From Glutamicibacter sp. JC586 (lineage in GTDB: Bacteria > Actinomycetota > Actinomycetes > Actinomycetales > Micrococcaceae), in contig NZ_VHIN01000010.1 of assembly GCF_009805585.1 (NCBI RefSeq), positions 186,001 through 250,000 on the forward strand: a DNA stretch of 64,000 bases, read 5' to 3'. Below the pieces are notes generated by a model. The model did no database searches. It saw only the letters and a list, made by a program, of their open reading frames with translations, and was not told the DNA's origin. A program made the position numbers and the translations under genes. This document shows, in pieces, positions 52,151 to 60,939 of the stretch (position 1 is its first letter; each line of letters starts with the position of its first letter).

Positions 52151-53563
52151 CTAGCCTTTGATGATCTGTGGTTGAGCCAAAGATTTCAGGCCATCAACAC
52201 CAAATTCCAGTCCATATCCTGATTGCTTTGCCCCTCCGAAAGGAATGCGCGGATCGATGGTGCCGTGGGAGTTGATCCAGACGGTTCCGGACTCAATCTG
52301 GGCAGCAACTTCTAGCGCCTTGGTTCGGTCACTGCTCCACACCGAAGCGCCTAGGCCAACTTCCAACGCATTGGCATGAGCTATGGCTTCGGCGGTGTCT
52401 TTCACCTTGATGATAGGCAGCGCGGGGCCAAATTGCTCTTCAGTCACCAAACGATTATCGGGTTCGATGTCGGCAATCAACGTCGTTGGGTAGAAGTATC
52501 CCTTGGCCTGCGCATCAGGATTGGCTCCAAGTAATACCCTCGCTCCGGATTCGACGGCGTCAGCAACGAGTTCGGCGACAATGTCGTGTTGTGCTTTGTT
52601 TTGTAGCGGCCCAAGGACGTTGTTTTCGTCCAGACCCACACCCATGGGCATAACCTTGGCCACCGCGGTGAGCTCGGTGCATACCTTCTCGTAGATGCTT
52701 TCAGGCACGTAGAGACGTTTGAGTGCAGCACATGTCTGACCGGTGTTAATGAAGGCACCCCAGAACAGGTCTTGAGCGATGGCTTTCGGATCTGCGTCTT
52801 CCAGCACAATCCCTGCGTCATTGCCACCCAACTCCATGGTCAGGCGCTTCACCGTGTCAGCAGAAGATCGAATAATGGCCTTGCCGGTTCTGGTGGAGCC
52901 GGTGAACATAATCTTGGCGATGTCCGGGTGGCTCGATAGCTTCTCCCCGACATCACGTCCGCCGGCGACAACATGCAAAACTTCGGCAGGCAGTACCTCG
53001 TTCAGGATATGGACAAGGGCTAGGACGGAGAGTGGAGTGTATTCGCTAGGTTTCATCACCACGGTATTACCCATACGTAGTGACGGAGCCAGCTGCCAGA
53101 TAGAAATCATCATTGGCCAGTTCCATGGCCCAATGGCACCAACGACACCTAATGCCCGGTAGTGTTTGGCCGCGTAGGTTTCCCCGTCGTCAACAATGAC
53201 TTCTGGTTCCACGTCGTAGGCGGTGGCGGCGCGAAGCCAGGCTGCGGCTCCCCCCACCTCAAAGCGTGCATTGGGCCCGTTCAGGGGTTTGCCTTGTTCG
53301 CGGGAAAGCAGCTGGGCCAAGGCCTCGGCGTTGGCTTCGATGTTGTCGGCCGCGGCGTTGAGCAGTCTCTTTCGCTCTTCATGGCCCAGTTTGTCCCAGC
53401 CTGGTTGCGCGGCTTTGGCTGAGGCGACGGCCGCGTCAAGATCTTCCGCGGTGCCTTCAGCCACCCGGCCCACGAGGTCCCCGGTGGCTGGATCGAAAAT
53501 TTCTGTTCCGCCAGAAGCGGGTTGGATCGCCTCTAATAGTTCCTGGGCGTTGGCGTAAGACAT
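52151..53563 (-). CDS. Aldehyde dehydrogenase (feaB-like by context)
   Basis: A 470-residue NAD(P)-dependent aldehyde dehydrogenase. Key sites: GPWNWPMMISIWQLAPSLRMGN with the catalytic Asn, MFTGSTRTGKAII, LELGGNDAGIVLEDAD with the general base Glu, and the nucleophile Cys in NTGQTCAALKR. It lies downstream of the APC permease, AraC and TetR genes, and near the copper amine oxidase. In E. coli FeaR, TynA and FeaB form the corresponding amine-to-acid pathway. Oxidation of arylacetaldehydes is therefore likely but not shown by the sequence. Confidence 0.9.
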   Translation of the reverse strand: MSYANAQELLEAIQPASGGTEIFDPATGDLVGRVAEGTAEDLDAAVASAKAAQPGWDKLGHEERKRLLNAAADNIEANAEALAQLLSREQGKPLNGPNARFEVGGAAAWLRAATAYDVEPEVIVDDGETYAAKHYRALGVVGAIGPWNWPMMISIWQLAPSLRMGNTVVMKPSEYTPLSVLALVHILNEVLPAEVLHVVAGGRDVGEKLSSHPDIAKIMFTGSTRTGKAIIRSSADTVKRLTMELGGNDAGIVLEDADPKAIAQDLFWGAFINTGQTCAALKRLYVPESIYEKVCTELTAVAKVMPMGVGLDENNVLGPLQNKAQHDIVAELVADAVESGARVLLGANPDAQAKGYFYPTTLIADIEPDNRLVTEEQFGPALPIIKVKDTAEAIAHANALEVGLGASVWSSDRTKALEVAAQIESGTVWINSHGTIDPRIPFGGAKQSGYGLEFGVDGLKSLAQPQIIKG

Positions 53564-53601
53564 GATGCAACTCCTTTGTGCAGATTACTTGTACAGATTG
53601 T

Positions 53602-55032
53602 TTATGAGACAGATACTTGGGTCACGGGTAGTGACTCGGGCTTGGTACGCCGAACTACCAGCGTCACCAGCGAGGCAACCAGCCCTGGAATGATCACGAT
53701 TCCTTGTAATGTGTACCCCAATAAGCCGGTCTGTTCGACGCCGAGCAAAATATCGAAATTGATGATGATCTGGACGAAGACATAGGTCAACGCGATGCCA
53801 GAAATCAGTGGAGCAATGACCCTGGTGATCACCGAATCGCTAGTTCTGTTTCGGGCGAAGTAGCCGATCACCGCGAATGATGTCAGGGCCATCAGTAGCA
53901 CTAACCCAAAGGCAGCTGAATTTGTCATCCATGTGAACATCGTGAAGACGATATACATGGGCTCTTGACCGCGCGAAACGGCGGCAAAAACTACGATGAC
54001 GACGATCGCGAGTAGGGACTGAGCCAGCGAGCCAGCTACGGGTGCGTGCGTAGTCCGCGAGGTTTTCGCCAAGAATCCGGGCAATGCACCACCTCGGCCC
54101 ATGGAGTAGAAGTAGCGTGCCACCACGTTGTGGAATGCTAGCAACGCCGCAAAGAGGCTGGTGATAAACAGGAGATTAGCTAGATCCACAAACCAGGCTG
54201 GGGCGTGGGCCGCGAAAAAGACGAACAACAGATCAGGGCCGTGTTCAGCGGAAGCCCCAATAACATTGCCGGCACCTTCCCCCACGGCAACAGCGAAGGC
54301 CGAAAACGCGTAGAAACAGGCGATAATCACGATGGCAATCATGGTTGCGCGTCGGGCGGTACGCTGAGGATCTTTCACTTCTTCGTTATAGATGGTGCCC
54401 GATTCGAAGCCCATGAAAGCGGCAATGGTGAACGCTACGACCGCTCCCATACCTGGAGCCAGCGCGTCAGAAAGATTAAAGGCGGTTTCTGGCTGCGGAG
54501 CCTGCGGCGCCAAGACAAAAGCCATGATGTTATAGACAACCACCACGAGGAACTCGGCGGCAACGATGATTCCCAGAACCTTTACGGAGAAATCCACCCG
54601 GTTCATGCCCAAGAAGCCGACCAGCACCCACGCAATTAGAGCCGTCACCCACCAAGGAAGAGCGGTATGGAAAATGGTGTTGACGAAGGATGAAGCGGCG
54701 AATCCGAACATTCCATAAATGCCGATTTGCATCAAGTTGTAGCTGACCAAGGCCACCATCGCGGCCCCAACCCCGATGATTCGGCCCAGTCCCTCAGCTA
54801 CATAGGCGTAAAAAGCTCCAGCGTTGGGAATGTGGCGACTCATGGCGGTGTAGCCAATGCTGAAAACCAACAAGATGGCCCCGATGATCAAAAACGACAG
54901 TGGCACCGAGCTCATTCCGGTCACTGCATAGTTTGTCGTGACACCACCGGCCACCGCAGTCAGCGGCGCACTTGCTGCGATGATCATGACCACCAAGGCG
55001 GGAACACTTAGTGTTCGTTGTTCAAGTGCCAT
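53602..55032 (-). CDS. APC-family amino acid/amine permease
   Basis: A 476-residue permease with about twelve membrane spans. The consensus for APC transporters is seen in AASAPLTAVAGGVTTNYAV, MSRHIPNAGAFYAYVAEGLGR, and AFMGFESGTIYNEEVKDPQRTARRAT, a typical loop between spans 6 and 7. It lies between the aldehyde dehydrogenase and the AraC regulator on the same strand. Import of the amine substrate of the amine oxidase is the likely role; amine import is inferred from context. Confidence 0.9.
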   Translation of the reverse strand: MALEQRTLSVPALVVMIIAASAPLTAVAGGVTTNYAVTGMSSVPLSFLIIGAILLVFSIGYTAMSRHIPNAGAFYAYVAEGLGRIIGVGAAMVALVSYNLMQIGIYGMFGFAASSFVNTIFHTALPWWVTALIAWVLVGFLGMNRVDFSVKVLGIIVAAEFLVVVVYNIMAFVLAPQAPQPETAFNLSDALAPGMGAVVAFTIAAFMGFESGTIYNEEVKDPQRTARRATMIAIVIIACFYAFSAFAVAVGEGAGNVIGASAEHGPDLLFVFFAAHAPAWFVDLANLLFITSLFAALLAFHNVVARYFYSMGRGGALPGFLAKTSRTTHAPVAGSLAQSLLAIVVIVVFAAVSRGQEPMYIVFTMFTWMTNSAAFGLVLLMALTSFAVIGYFARNRTSDSVITRVIAPLISGIALTYVFVQIIINFDILLGVEQTGLLGYTLQGIVIIPGLVASLVTLVVRRTKPESLPVTQVSVS

Positions 55033-55146
55033 GTGATCCCCCGAAAGTGTAGTTTGCTTTCAATTAGGATCTACGCCTTTGTCAGTTTCTTCTTGTCATT
55101 GGGTGCAGGCTCATTGCTTTCGCGTGCACAAGTAGTCAAAGATGCT

Positions 55147-56067
55147 CTAGGCCAGACGGTACTTGCCAGGACTGGAGCCAAAGTGCTTAGAAAACATACG
55201 ACTAAAGCCGGCCGCATCGCAGACTCCTACTCGCGCGCCGATCGCTTGAACCGAGCATTCGGCCATCATGGGATCGCGTAGAAGGCGCGATGCCTCGCTC
55301 ATGCGTTGGTTTCTGATCAAGGCGGCCACGCTGTGCAGTTGGTTTTCGAATAATGCGTGAAGACTTCGAACCGAGATGAAGTGCGCGTCAGCAATTTGGG
55401 CAGGGCCTAGTGTGGCCTCGTCGAGATGATCAGCAATGTAGTGGGCAATTTTTTCGCGTAGAAAATCTCTACTATCCGTTGCGTTACCGTTTCCGAGCAC
55501 TCCGCCCAGGGCAGTGGCCAAAAGATCGATGGTGTTACGAGCCAGCGGGTAACCGCCGAACTCATCCCATTGAGATAAGTTGCTTCCAAGATGACGTAGC
55601 AATGGTGCAACCGTTCCCGAGAGCGGATGACTAGCCTCTAATGACAGCGCGGTGACTTGCCCAACTTGATGGTTGGACAGCCTGAATTCGTGGTGAGGGA
55701 TCAGCGCGACAACCACTGTGGCCGGCTTTTCGAACTCCAGGGTATATGGCCTTTGTGTATCGTAAATGGCGAGGTCGCCAGGGGCCAATACGGTTTCACG
55801 TCCGTCTTGGATCAGCAGACCATGGCCTTCAAGCTGATAGGAGACTTTGTAGAATTCACCGTCGCCAGTGTTGGTGAGATCCACGGTGCGTTGTACAGCG
55901 TGGGGCCTAGCGTGGATGCGCATCAATCCGATGTCGCCGAGCATGTTCACTGCAAGCGAGGCAGCAAAATGACCTGTCGAAATCTGTTCGCTGCGAAGCT
56001 GCACGAAGGCATCTGAGATGATTCTGGACCACGCGGTAAACGAATCGACGTGCTGGACTTGATACAC
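55147..56067 (-). CDS. AraC-family regulator (FeaR-like)
   Basis: A 306-residue regulator. The N-terminal AraC-binding-like domain contains YQLEGHGLLIQDGRETVLAPGDLAIYDTQRPY. The C-terminal double HTH has RSLHALFENQLHSVAALIRNQR and GVCDAAGFSRMFSKHFGSSPGKYR. I chose the GTG at 56067, preceded by GGGGAGGA; the frame opens at a TTG at 56127 without a good ribosome site. Its domain order and neighbours match E. coli FeaR, the activator of tynA and feaB. Confidence 0.9.
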   Translation of the reverse strand: MYQVQHVDSFTAWSRIISDAFVQLRSEQISTGHFAASLAVNMLGDIGLMRIHARPHAVQRTVDLTNTGDGEFYKVSYQLEGHGLLIQDGRETVLAPGDLAIYDTQRPYTLEFEKPATVVVALIPHHEFRLSNHQVGQVTALSLEASHPLSGTVAPLLRHLGSNLSQWDEFGGYPLARNTIDLLATALGGVLGNGNATDSRDFLREKIAHYIADHLDEATLGPAQIADAHFISVRSLHALFENQLHSVAALIRNQRMSEASRLLRDPMMAECSVQAIGARVGVCDAAGFSRMFSKHFGSSPGKYRLA

Positions 56068-56178
56068 GAATTCCTCCCCAAAGGACGCCCAAAGTGTGCT
56101 CGGGCTCACAGTTGAGGGTACGCTCAACCGACAGAAAAGTCACTATTTTCTGCAAGCCGAGAAAAACCGGTTGGTCTG

Positions 56179-56763
56179 TTACTTGATCCGATTCAGCATC
56201 TGCAGGTGGTACTTCAACTGATCAACCAGGGATTGGCCTGAGTTAGCAGCCATGTCTAGGACGCTGGAAACTTGAGCCCCCATCAAGAAATTGATCAGTG
56301 AATCTCTCACGAAAGTTGCTTGCGCATGTCGCTCTCCAAGCTCTTGACCCAGCCACCGATCCAGCCAGGTTCTCCATTGGTCCATCGTTGCTGCGTTGGC
56401 CGCGGCTAGCTCTGGCTCCGCCAACGCCAGATTCCAGAAATGTACCGCAATTCGAGCTTCGTTGATTCGCAACTCATCAAGTGGAAGCACCTCGCACGCG
56501 AATGCTTCGATGGCCAGAGCGCCACGAAGACGCATGGCATTAGCTTCCACCCGTTTGTTGGTGGCGTCCGCGACGAAATTAAACGTCGCCTCCAGTAAGG
56601 CATCACGCGTAGGGAAGTATGGCTTCAGCGCACCATTTGAATAGCCAGCAGCAGCGGCAAGATCTCTAAGGTTGAGTTTGTCAATTCCCTCACGGGCAAT
56701 AAAGCGCCAAGTGACTTCTACGATCTCTTGGCGACGCTGGTCGTGATCAACGATTTTGGGCAT
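56179..56763 (-). CDS. TetR-family repressor
   Basis: A 194-residue TetR protein. N-terminal HTH: RRQEIVEVTWRFIAREGIDKLNLRDLAAAAGYSNGALKPYFPTRDALLEATF. An all-helical ligand domain follows. It is divergent from the copper amine oxidase gene with a 127-bp spacer that contains an inverted CTACAT/ATGTAG element next to a candidate -10 box. It is likely a local repressor responding to an amine or aldehyde. Confidence 0.92.
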   Translation of the reverse strand: MPKIVDHDQRRQEIVEVTWRFIAREGIDKLNLRDLAAAAGYSNGALKPYFPTRDALLEATFNFVADATNKRVEANAMRLRGALAIEAFACEVLPLDELRINEARIAVHFWNLALAEPELAAANAATMDQWRTWLDRWLGQELGERHAQATFVRDSLINFLMGAQVSSVLDMAANSGQSLVDQLKYHLQMLNRIK

Positions 56764-56804
56764 GAACCAAGCCTAACGATTTTTAGTAATTTCACCCGAA
56801 AGGG

Positions 56805-56862
56805 TTGCGCCGTCGAACCACTCTCCGTATTCTCTACATTCATAGAATAACAATTGATGTAG
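56805..56862 (+). promoter_or_regulatory. Candidate tynA promoter with flanking inverted repeat
   Basis: TTGCGC (56805-56810) and TATTCT (56828-56833) are separated by 17 bases and fit a sigma-70-type promoter. Directly downstream, CTACAT (56834-56839) and ATGTAG (56857-56862) form an inverted repeat with a 17-base spacer. It overlaps the expected transcription start, as expected for a TetR-type operator. Confidence 0.45.
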
Positions 56863-56890
56863 GTCACATTTTCACCAAGGAGCGCCACGC

Positions 56891-58813
56891 ATGAGCACTA
56901 CCACCTGTACCGATTTCACTTTGCTCAGCGAAGCCGAGGTCGCTCTCGCCAAGGAAATACTGGTCGAAAACGAACTCTTCGGCGCAACAACTCGCGTCGC
57001 CTACCTCGGCCTGGAAGATCCTCAGGACCACCAGCCAGGTCGGCACGTCCGCATCATGACACTGGACAAACTGGAGAACACGCCGCAGGACATCGTGGTG
57101 AACTTGACCGAAAAATCAGTTGTCTCGGTCATCGATCTCGACCCGGCACAAGTCGGCCAAATGCCCGTCTTGCTCGAAGAATTTGAAATGGTCGAATCGA
57201 TCTTGTCTAACGATGCACAGTGGGCAGCGGCTCTAGCCAAACGAAACCTCACACCCGCTCAGGTTCGCGTGGCACCACTATCTGCTGGCGTGTATCACGA
57301 CGAGTACCCAGAGGAATCCGGTCGTCGCATCTTACGTGGCCTTGCCTTCCGCCAAGATTTTGCCGAAGACTCCGCATGGGCGCACCCGGTGGATGGGCTG
57401 GTGGTCTACATCGACACCATTGCGCAAAAAGTTGATCAGCTCCTTGATCTGCAGATAGTGCCGATTCCTGAAACTCATGGCAACTACACCGACCCGGAAC
57501 TCACCGGCCCGACACGCACCACGCAGAAGCCAATTGAAATCACCCAGCCCGATGGTGTCAGCTTTGAGGTCACCGACGACAACCACGTCGAATGGGAGAA
57601 GTGGTCACTGGATATCGGATTTGATATGCGTGAAGGATTGGTTCTCTACAACATCGCCTTCGATGACAAAGGAACCCAGCGTCGAATTCTGGATCGTGCG
57701 TCCATCGCTGAAATGGTCGTCCCCTACGGAGACCCGTCTCCTGTACGTAGCTGGCAGAACTACTTCGACACCGGTGAATACCTCATCGGGCGCCTGGCCA
57801 ATTCTTTGGAATTGGGTTGCGACTGCCTCGGCGAAATCCATTACATCTCCCCTGTGGTCACCGACGCCGATGGCCACGCTCAAAAAATTACCAACGGCAT
57901 CTGCATGCACGAAGAAGATGCTTCCATCCTCTCCAAGCACGCCGATGATTGGTCCGGCGTAAAGTACACGCGGCGCAATCGCCGCTTGGTAATCAGCTTC
58001 TTCACTACAGTGGGCAACTACGACTACGGCTTCTACTGGTACCTCTATCTAGATGGCACCATCGAATTCGAAGCCAAGGCCACCGGCATCGTCTTCACCT
58101 CTGCCATGCTCGACGAACGCTTTGCCTCTGAGATGGCCCCGGGCCTTGGCGCTCCGTTCCATCAACACATCTTCGGCGCCCGACTAGATTTTGCCCTGGA
58201 TGACGGTCCAAGCCGGGTCATCGAAGAAGAGGCTGTTCGACTGCCGATCAGCAAGGAGAACCCTCGCGGCAATGCTTTCACCCGCAGCCACACGGTGCTG
58301 GCCACCGAAAAGCAGGCCGTGCGAGAAAACAACCCCACCGCCGGTCGTACGTGGATCATCACCAATCCAGAATCAAAAAATTACCTGGGCAAACCGGTAG
58401 GTTACAAGCTCATGTCCCAAGGACTGCCAACCTTATTGGCTGCCGAGGGATCCTCAATTCATCAGCGCGCGCAGTTCGCTTCCAAGGCCCTGTGGGTCAC
58501 CCAGCGCGATACCGCGCACCGTTATCCCACCGGTGACTTCGTTAATCAAAACCCTGGTGGCAACGGCATCGGTTCATGGATTGAAGATGACAAAAATATT
58601 GATTCAGAAGAAGTTAGCCTCTGGCACACCTTCGCCCTCACCCATTTCCCACGCACGGAAGACTGGCCGATGATGCCCGTGGACACGGTAGGGTTCACCA
58701 TTCGCCCAGAGGGGTTCTTCGACCGTTCCCCCGTCTTAGATGTTCCAGCACCGATGCAGCACGGTTGCTGTTCCACCAAGGAATCCGATGGTTGCTGCGG
58801 TAGCGGAAACTAG
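56891..58813 (+). CDS. tynA: Copper amine oxidase (TPQ type, TynA-like)
   Basis: A 640-residue primary amine oxidase producing aldehyde, ammonia and H2O2. The topaquinone precursor Tyr377 lies in GNYDY, the catalytic base Asp293 in [10 protein letters not shown], and copper ligands His424 and His426 in FHQHIFG and His585 in THFPRTEDW. The spacing closely tracks the Arthrobacter globiformis enzymes. No signal peptide is seen. An AAGGAGC site precedes the ATG. The C-terminus ends in a Cys-rich tail ([17 protein letters not shown]). A membrane protein gene begins inside its last codons. Substrate preference (phenethylamine, tyramine or histamine) is not predictable here. Confidence 0.96.
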   Translation: MSTTTCTDFTLLSEAEVALAKEILVENELFGATTRVAYLGLEDPQDHQPGRHVRIMTLDKLENTPQDIVVNLTEKSVVSVIDLDPAQVGQMPVLLEEFEMVESILSNDAQWAAALAKRNLTPAQVRVAPLSAGVYHDEYPEESGRRILRGLAFRQDFAEDSAWAHPVDGLVVYIDTIAQKVDQLLDLQIVPIPETHGNYTDPELTGPTRTTQKPIEITQPDGVSFEVTDDNHVEWEKWSLDIGFDMREGLVLYNIAFDDKGTQRRILDRASIAEMVVPYGDPSPVRSWQNYFDTGEYLIGRLANSLELGCDCLGEIHYISPVVTDADGHAQKITNGICMHEEDASILSKHADDWSGVKYTRRNRRLVISFFTTVGNYDYGFYWYLYLDGTIEFEAKATGIVFTSAMLDERFASEMAPGLGAPFHQHIFGARLDFALDDGPSRVIEEEAVRLPISKENPRGNAFTRSHTVLATEKQAVRENNPTAGRTWIITNPESKNYLGKPVGYKLMSQGLPTLLAAEGSSIHQRAQFASKALWVTQRDTAHRYPTGDFVNQNPGGNGIGSWIEDDKNIDSEEVSLWHTFALTHFPRTEDWPMMPVDTVGFTIRPEGFFDRSPVLDVPAPMQHGCCSTKESDGCCGSGN

Positions 58814-59213
58814 CACGGAGCAGCGGCGGGCACCGTGGCACGTGATCCTCGGGATTAGTGCCTTGGTGCTCGCCGCAGCACATCTGGCCAGCGCACCGTT
58901 TCTTGCTCATTCACCGGTGTGCTCGATAATTCTTCTGGTTATGACCGCCTGGTGCATCAAGTGCGCATGGTGTGTTCTGCACGGAGGATCGGCGCAGCGC
59001 TTGCTGCTCATGAGTGCAGCCATGGGAATCATTCACGTAGTCATGGCGCTGGGCATGCCGTGGTTTTCCGAGCATCACCAGCATTCCTTACACACTCACA
59101 CTCCGGTTCATAGCGCCCTGATGTTGTTCCTGGCCCTTGCCGAATTCATCGTGATGTACGGTGCGGCTACTTATTGTCATATTCAACGGCAACGCCTGCT
59201 GATTGAGCCCTGA
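58788..59213 (+). CDS. Cys/His-rich small membrane protein coupled to the amine oxidase
   Basis: A 141-residue protein with about four membrane spans. A Cys cluster, WCIKCAWC, lies in the second span, and a His-rich loop, [15 protein letters not shown], lies between later spans. The ATG at 58788 follows an AAGGAA site; this places it 26 bases inside the amine oxidase gene. An in-frame ATG at 58740 is shadowed by the oxidase. Translational coupling and the metal-ligand clusters suggest a role in copper supply to TynA. This is inference; no named family is recognised. Confidence 0.7.
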   Translation: MVAAVAETSTEQRRAPWHVILGISALVLAAAHLASAPFLAHSPVCSIILLVMTAWCIKCAWCVLHGGSAQRLLLMSAAMGIIHVVMALGMPWFSEHHQHSLHTHTPVHSALMLFLALAEFIVMYGAATYCHIQRQRLLIEP

Positions 59214-59426
59214 CTATTGACTTGGTCAGGACTGCAAGATTAGATAAGTAATGAATTACATTCAATTTGTGGTTTTCTTGCCGAGAAGAGGGATACGCCT
59301 TGTTCGCCCCATGGCTCTCAACCGGCATCCTTAGTGCCCAACAAACTGCAAAGCCGCAAGGCCCCATGGTTGTTCCCCTGAGCTAGTAGCTAATAAAAAT
59401 ACTGCTACTAACCAAGGAATAGTCCC

Positions 59427-60872
59427 GTGCGAACATCCAATCCCATTACCTTCGACCGTTATGAACAAGCCGCTTCCAGCGAACAGATCACCACGGCCCT
59501 AACCGGCGCCAAGCGTACCAGCTACTGGCTGGATAACGCGCAACGCCCTGAACCCAACCCGGCCTTGAACGGATCCATCTCCACCGACTTGCTCATTGTC
59601 GGCGGCGGATACACCGGTTTATGGACCGCGTTGCAAGCCAAAGAGCAAAGCCCCGAACGCCGGGTGGTACTCATCGAAGGTCAGCGCCTCGGATGGGCGG
59701 CTTCGGGTCGCAATGGCGGATTCTGCGAAGCCTCGCTAGTTCACGGTGAAGCAAACGGCGAGAACCATTTGCCCAAAGAAAACGCGTTGCTTACTAAATT
59801 GGGCAATCAGAATCTCGATGAGTTTGAGGCTACAGTTCAGCGCTATTCGATGGACGTCGATTTCATTCGGCAAGGGGCGCTGAGCGTGGCTACCGAGGAG
59901 CATCAAGTGGCTTGGGCTGCCGAAGAAGCAGAAGCACCCAATGTTGAATACTTCGATGAACATCAGGTCAAGACGGTGATCAACTCACCGGATTTCCTTG
60001 CCGGCGCCTTGGACCATCGCTCCACCGCATTGGTACATCCGGCCAAACTAGTGTGGGAGCTGGCCCGTGTCTGCCAAGAGCTGGGCGTTGAATTTTATGA
60101 ACACACCCAAGCCGTTGAACTGAGCGAAGTGGGCGACAAGATCACCGTCCTCACCCCCAACGGCCAGATAGTAGCGGACCGAGTCGCCCTAGCAACCAAC
60201 GTCTTCCCCTCCTTGCTCAAACGTCATCGGGCACGCATCGTGCCCGTCTACGACTACGCGCTGATGACCGAACCGCTGACCGCCGCGCAGCGTGAAGCCA
60301 TCGGATGGGACCGCCTAGTTGGACTGGCGGACATGAACAACCGCTTCCACTACTCGCGGCCCACCATTGATCAACACGGAAACTTCCGTATTCTCTACGG
60401 TGGCTACGACGCGGTGTATCACTTTGGTGGAAAGGTTCGTTCAAGCTACGACGAGAATCAACAGACCTTCGAAAAGTTAGCTGCTCACTTTTTCGGCAGT
60501 TTCCCACAGCTAGCCGATGTGAAGTTTTCACACGCTTGGGGCGGAGCTATCGATACCTGTTCGCGCTTCTTCTCATTCTTTGACCTCACCCATTCGGGCA
60601 AGGTGGCGTACTGCGCTGGTTTCACCGGTTTGGGTGTCGGGGCCACGCGTTTCGGGGCCAAGGTCATGCTGGACCTGCTTTCCGGCAAGAAGACCCAGCT
60701 CACCGAGCTGGAGTTGGTCCGTACTAAACCGATCCCGTTTCCTCCGGAGCCCGCAGCCTGGGTAGGTGTCAAAGTCATGACGGATCACCTGATCAAGGCA
60801 GACCACCAGCAAGGAAACCGATCTGTCTTTTTGCGCCTCATGGACAAGATCGGCATGGGCTTTGATTCCTAA
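59427..60872 (+). CDS. FAD-dependent amine oxidoreductase (PuuB/DAO-like)
   Basis: A 481-residue flavoenzyme. The FAD motif LLIVGGGYTGLWTALQA near residue 50 is followed by GWAASGRNGGFCEASLVHG. The C-terminal region has CAGFTGLGVGATRFGAKVMLDLL. This is the DAO-fold pattern of gamma-glutamylputrescine oxidase-like proteins. A GTG start at 59427 follows AAGGAA. It is followed 67 bases downstream by an aldehyde dehydrogenase, so the pair could oxidise an amine to its acid. Confidence 0.88.
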   Translation: MRTSNPITFDRYEQAASSEQITTALTGAKRTSYWLDNAQRPEPNPALNGSISTDLLIVGGGYTGLWTALQAKEQSPERRVVLIEGQRLGWAASGRNGGFCEASLVHGEANGENHLPKENALLTKLGNQNLDEFEATVQRYSMDVDFIRQGALSVATEEHQVAWAAEEAEAPNVEYFDEHQVKTVINSPDFLAGALDHRSTALVHPAKLVWELARVCQELGVEFYEHTQAVELSEVGDKITVLTPNGQIVADRVALATNVFPSLLKRHRARIVPVYDYALMTEPLTAAQREAIGWDRLVGLADMNNRFHYSRPTIDQHGNFRILYGGYDAVYHFGGKVRSSYDENQQTFEKLAAHFFGSFPQLADVKFSHAWGGAIDTCSRFFSFFDLTHSGKVAYCAGFTGLGVGATRFGAKVMLDLLSGKKTQLTELELVRTKPIPFPPEPAAWVGVKVMTDHLIKADHQQGNRSVFLRLMDKIGMGFDS

Positions 60873-60939
60873 TGACGGAAATTTTCCTTCACTTCAACCA
60901 ACACCACCGCACATTCTGAACATCGACAGGAGAACCCAC

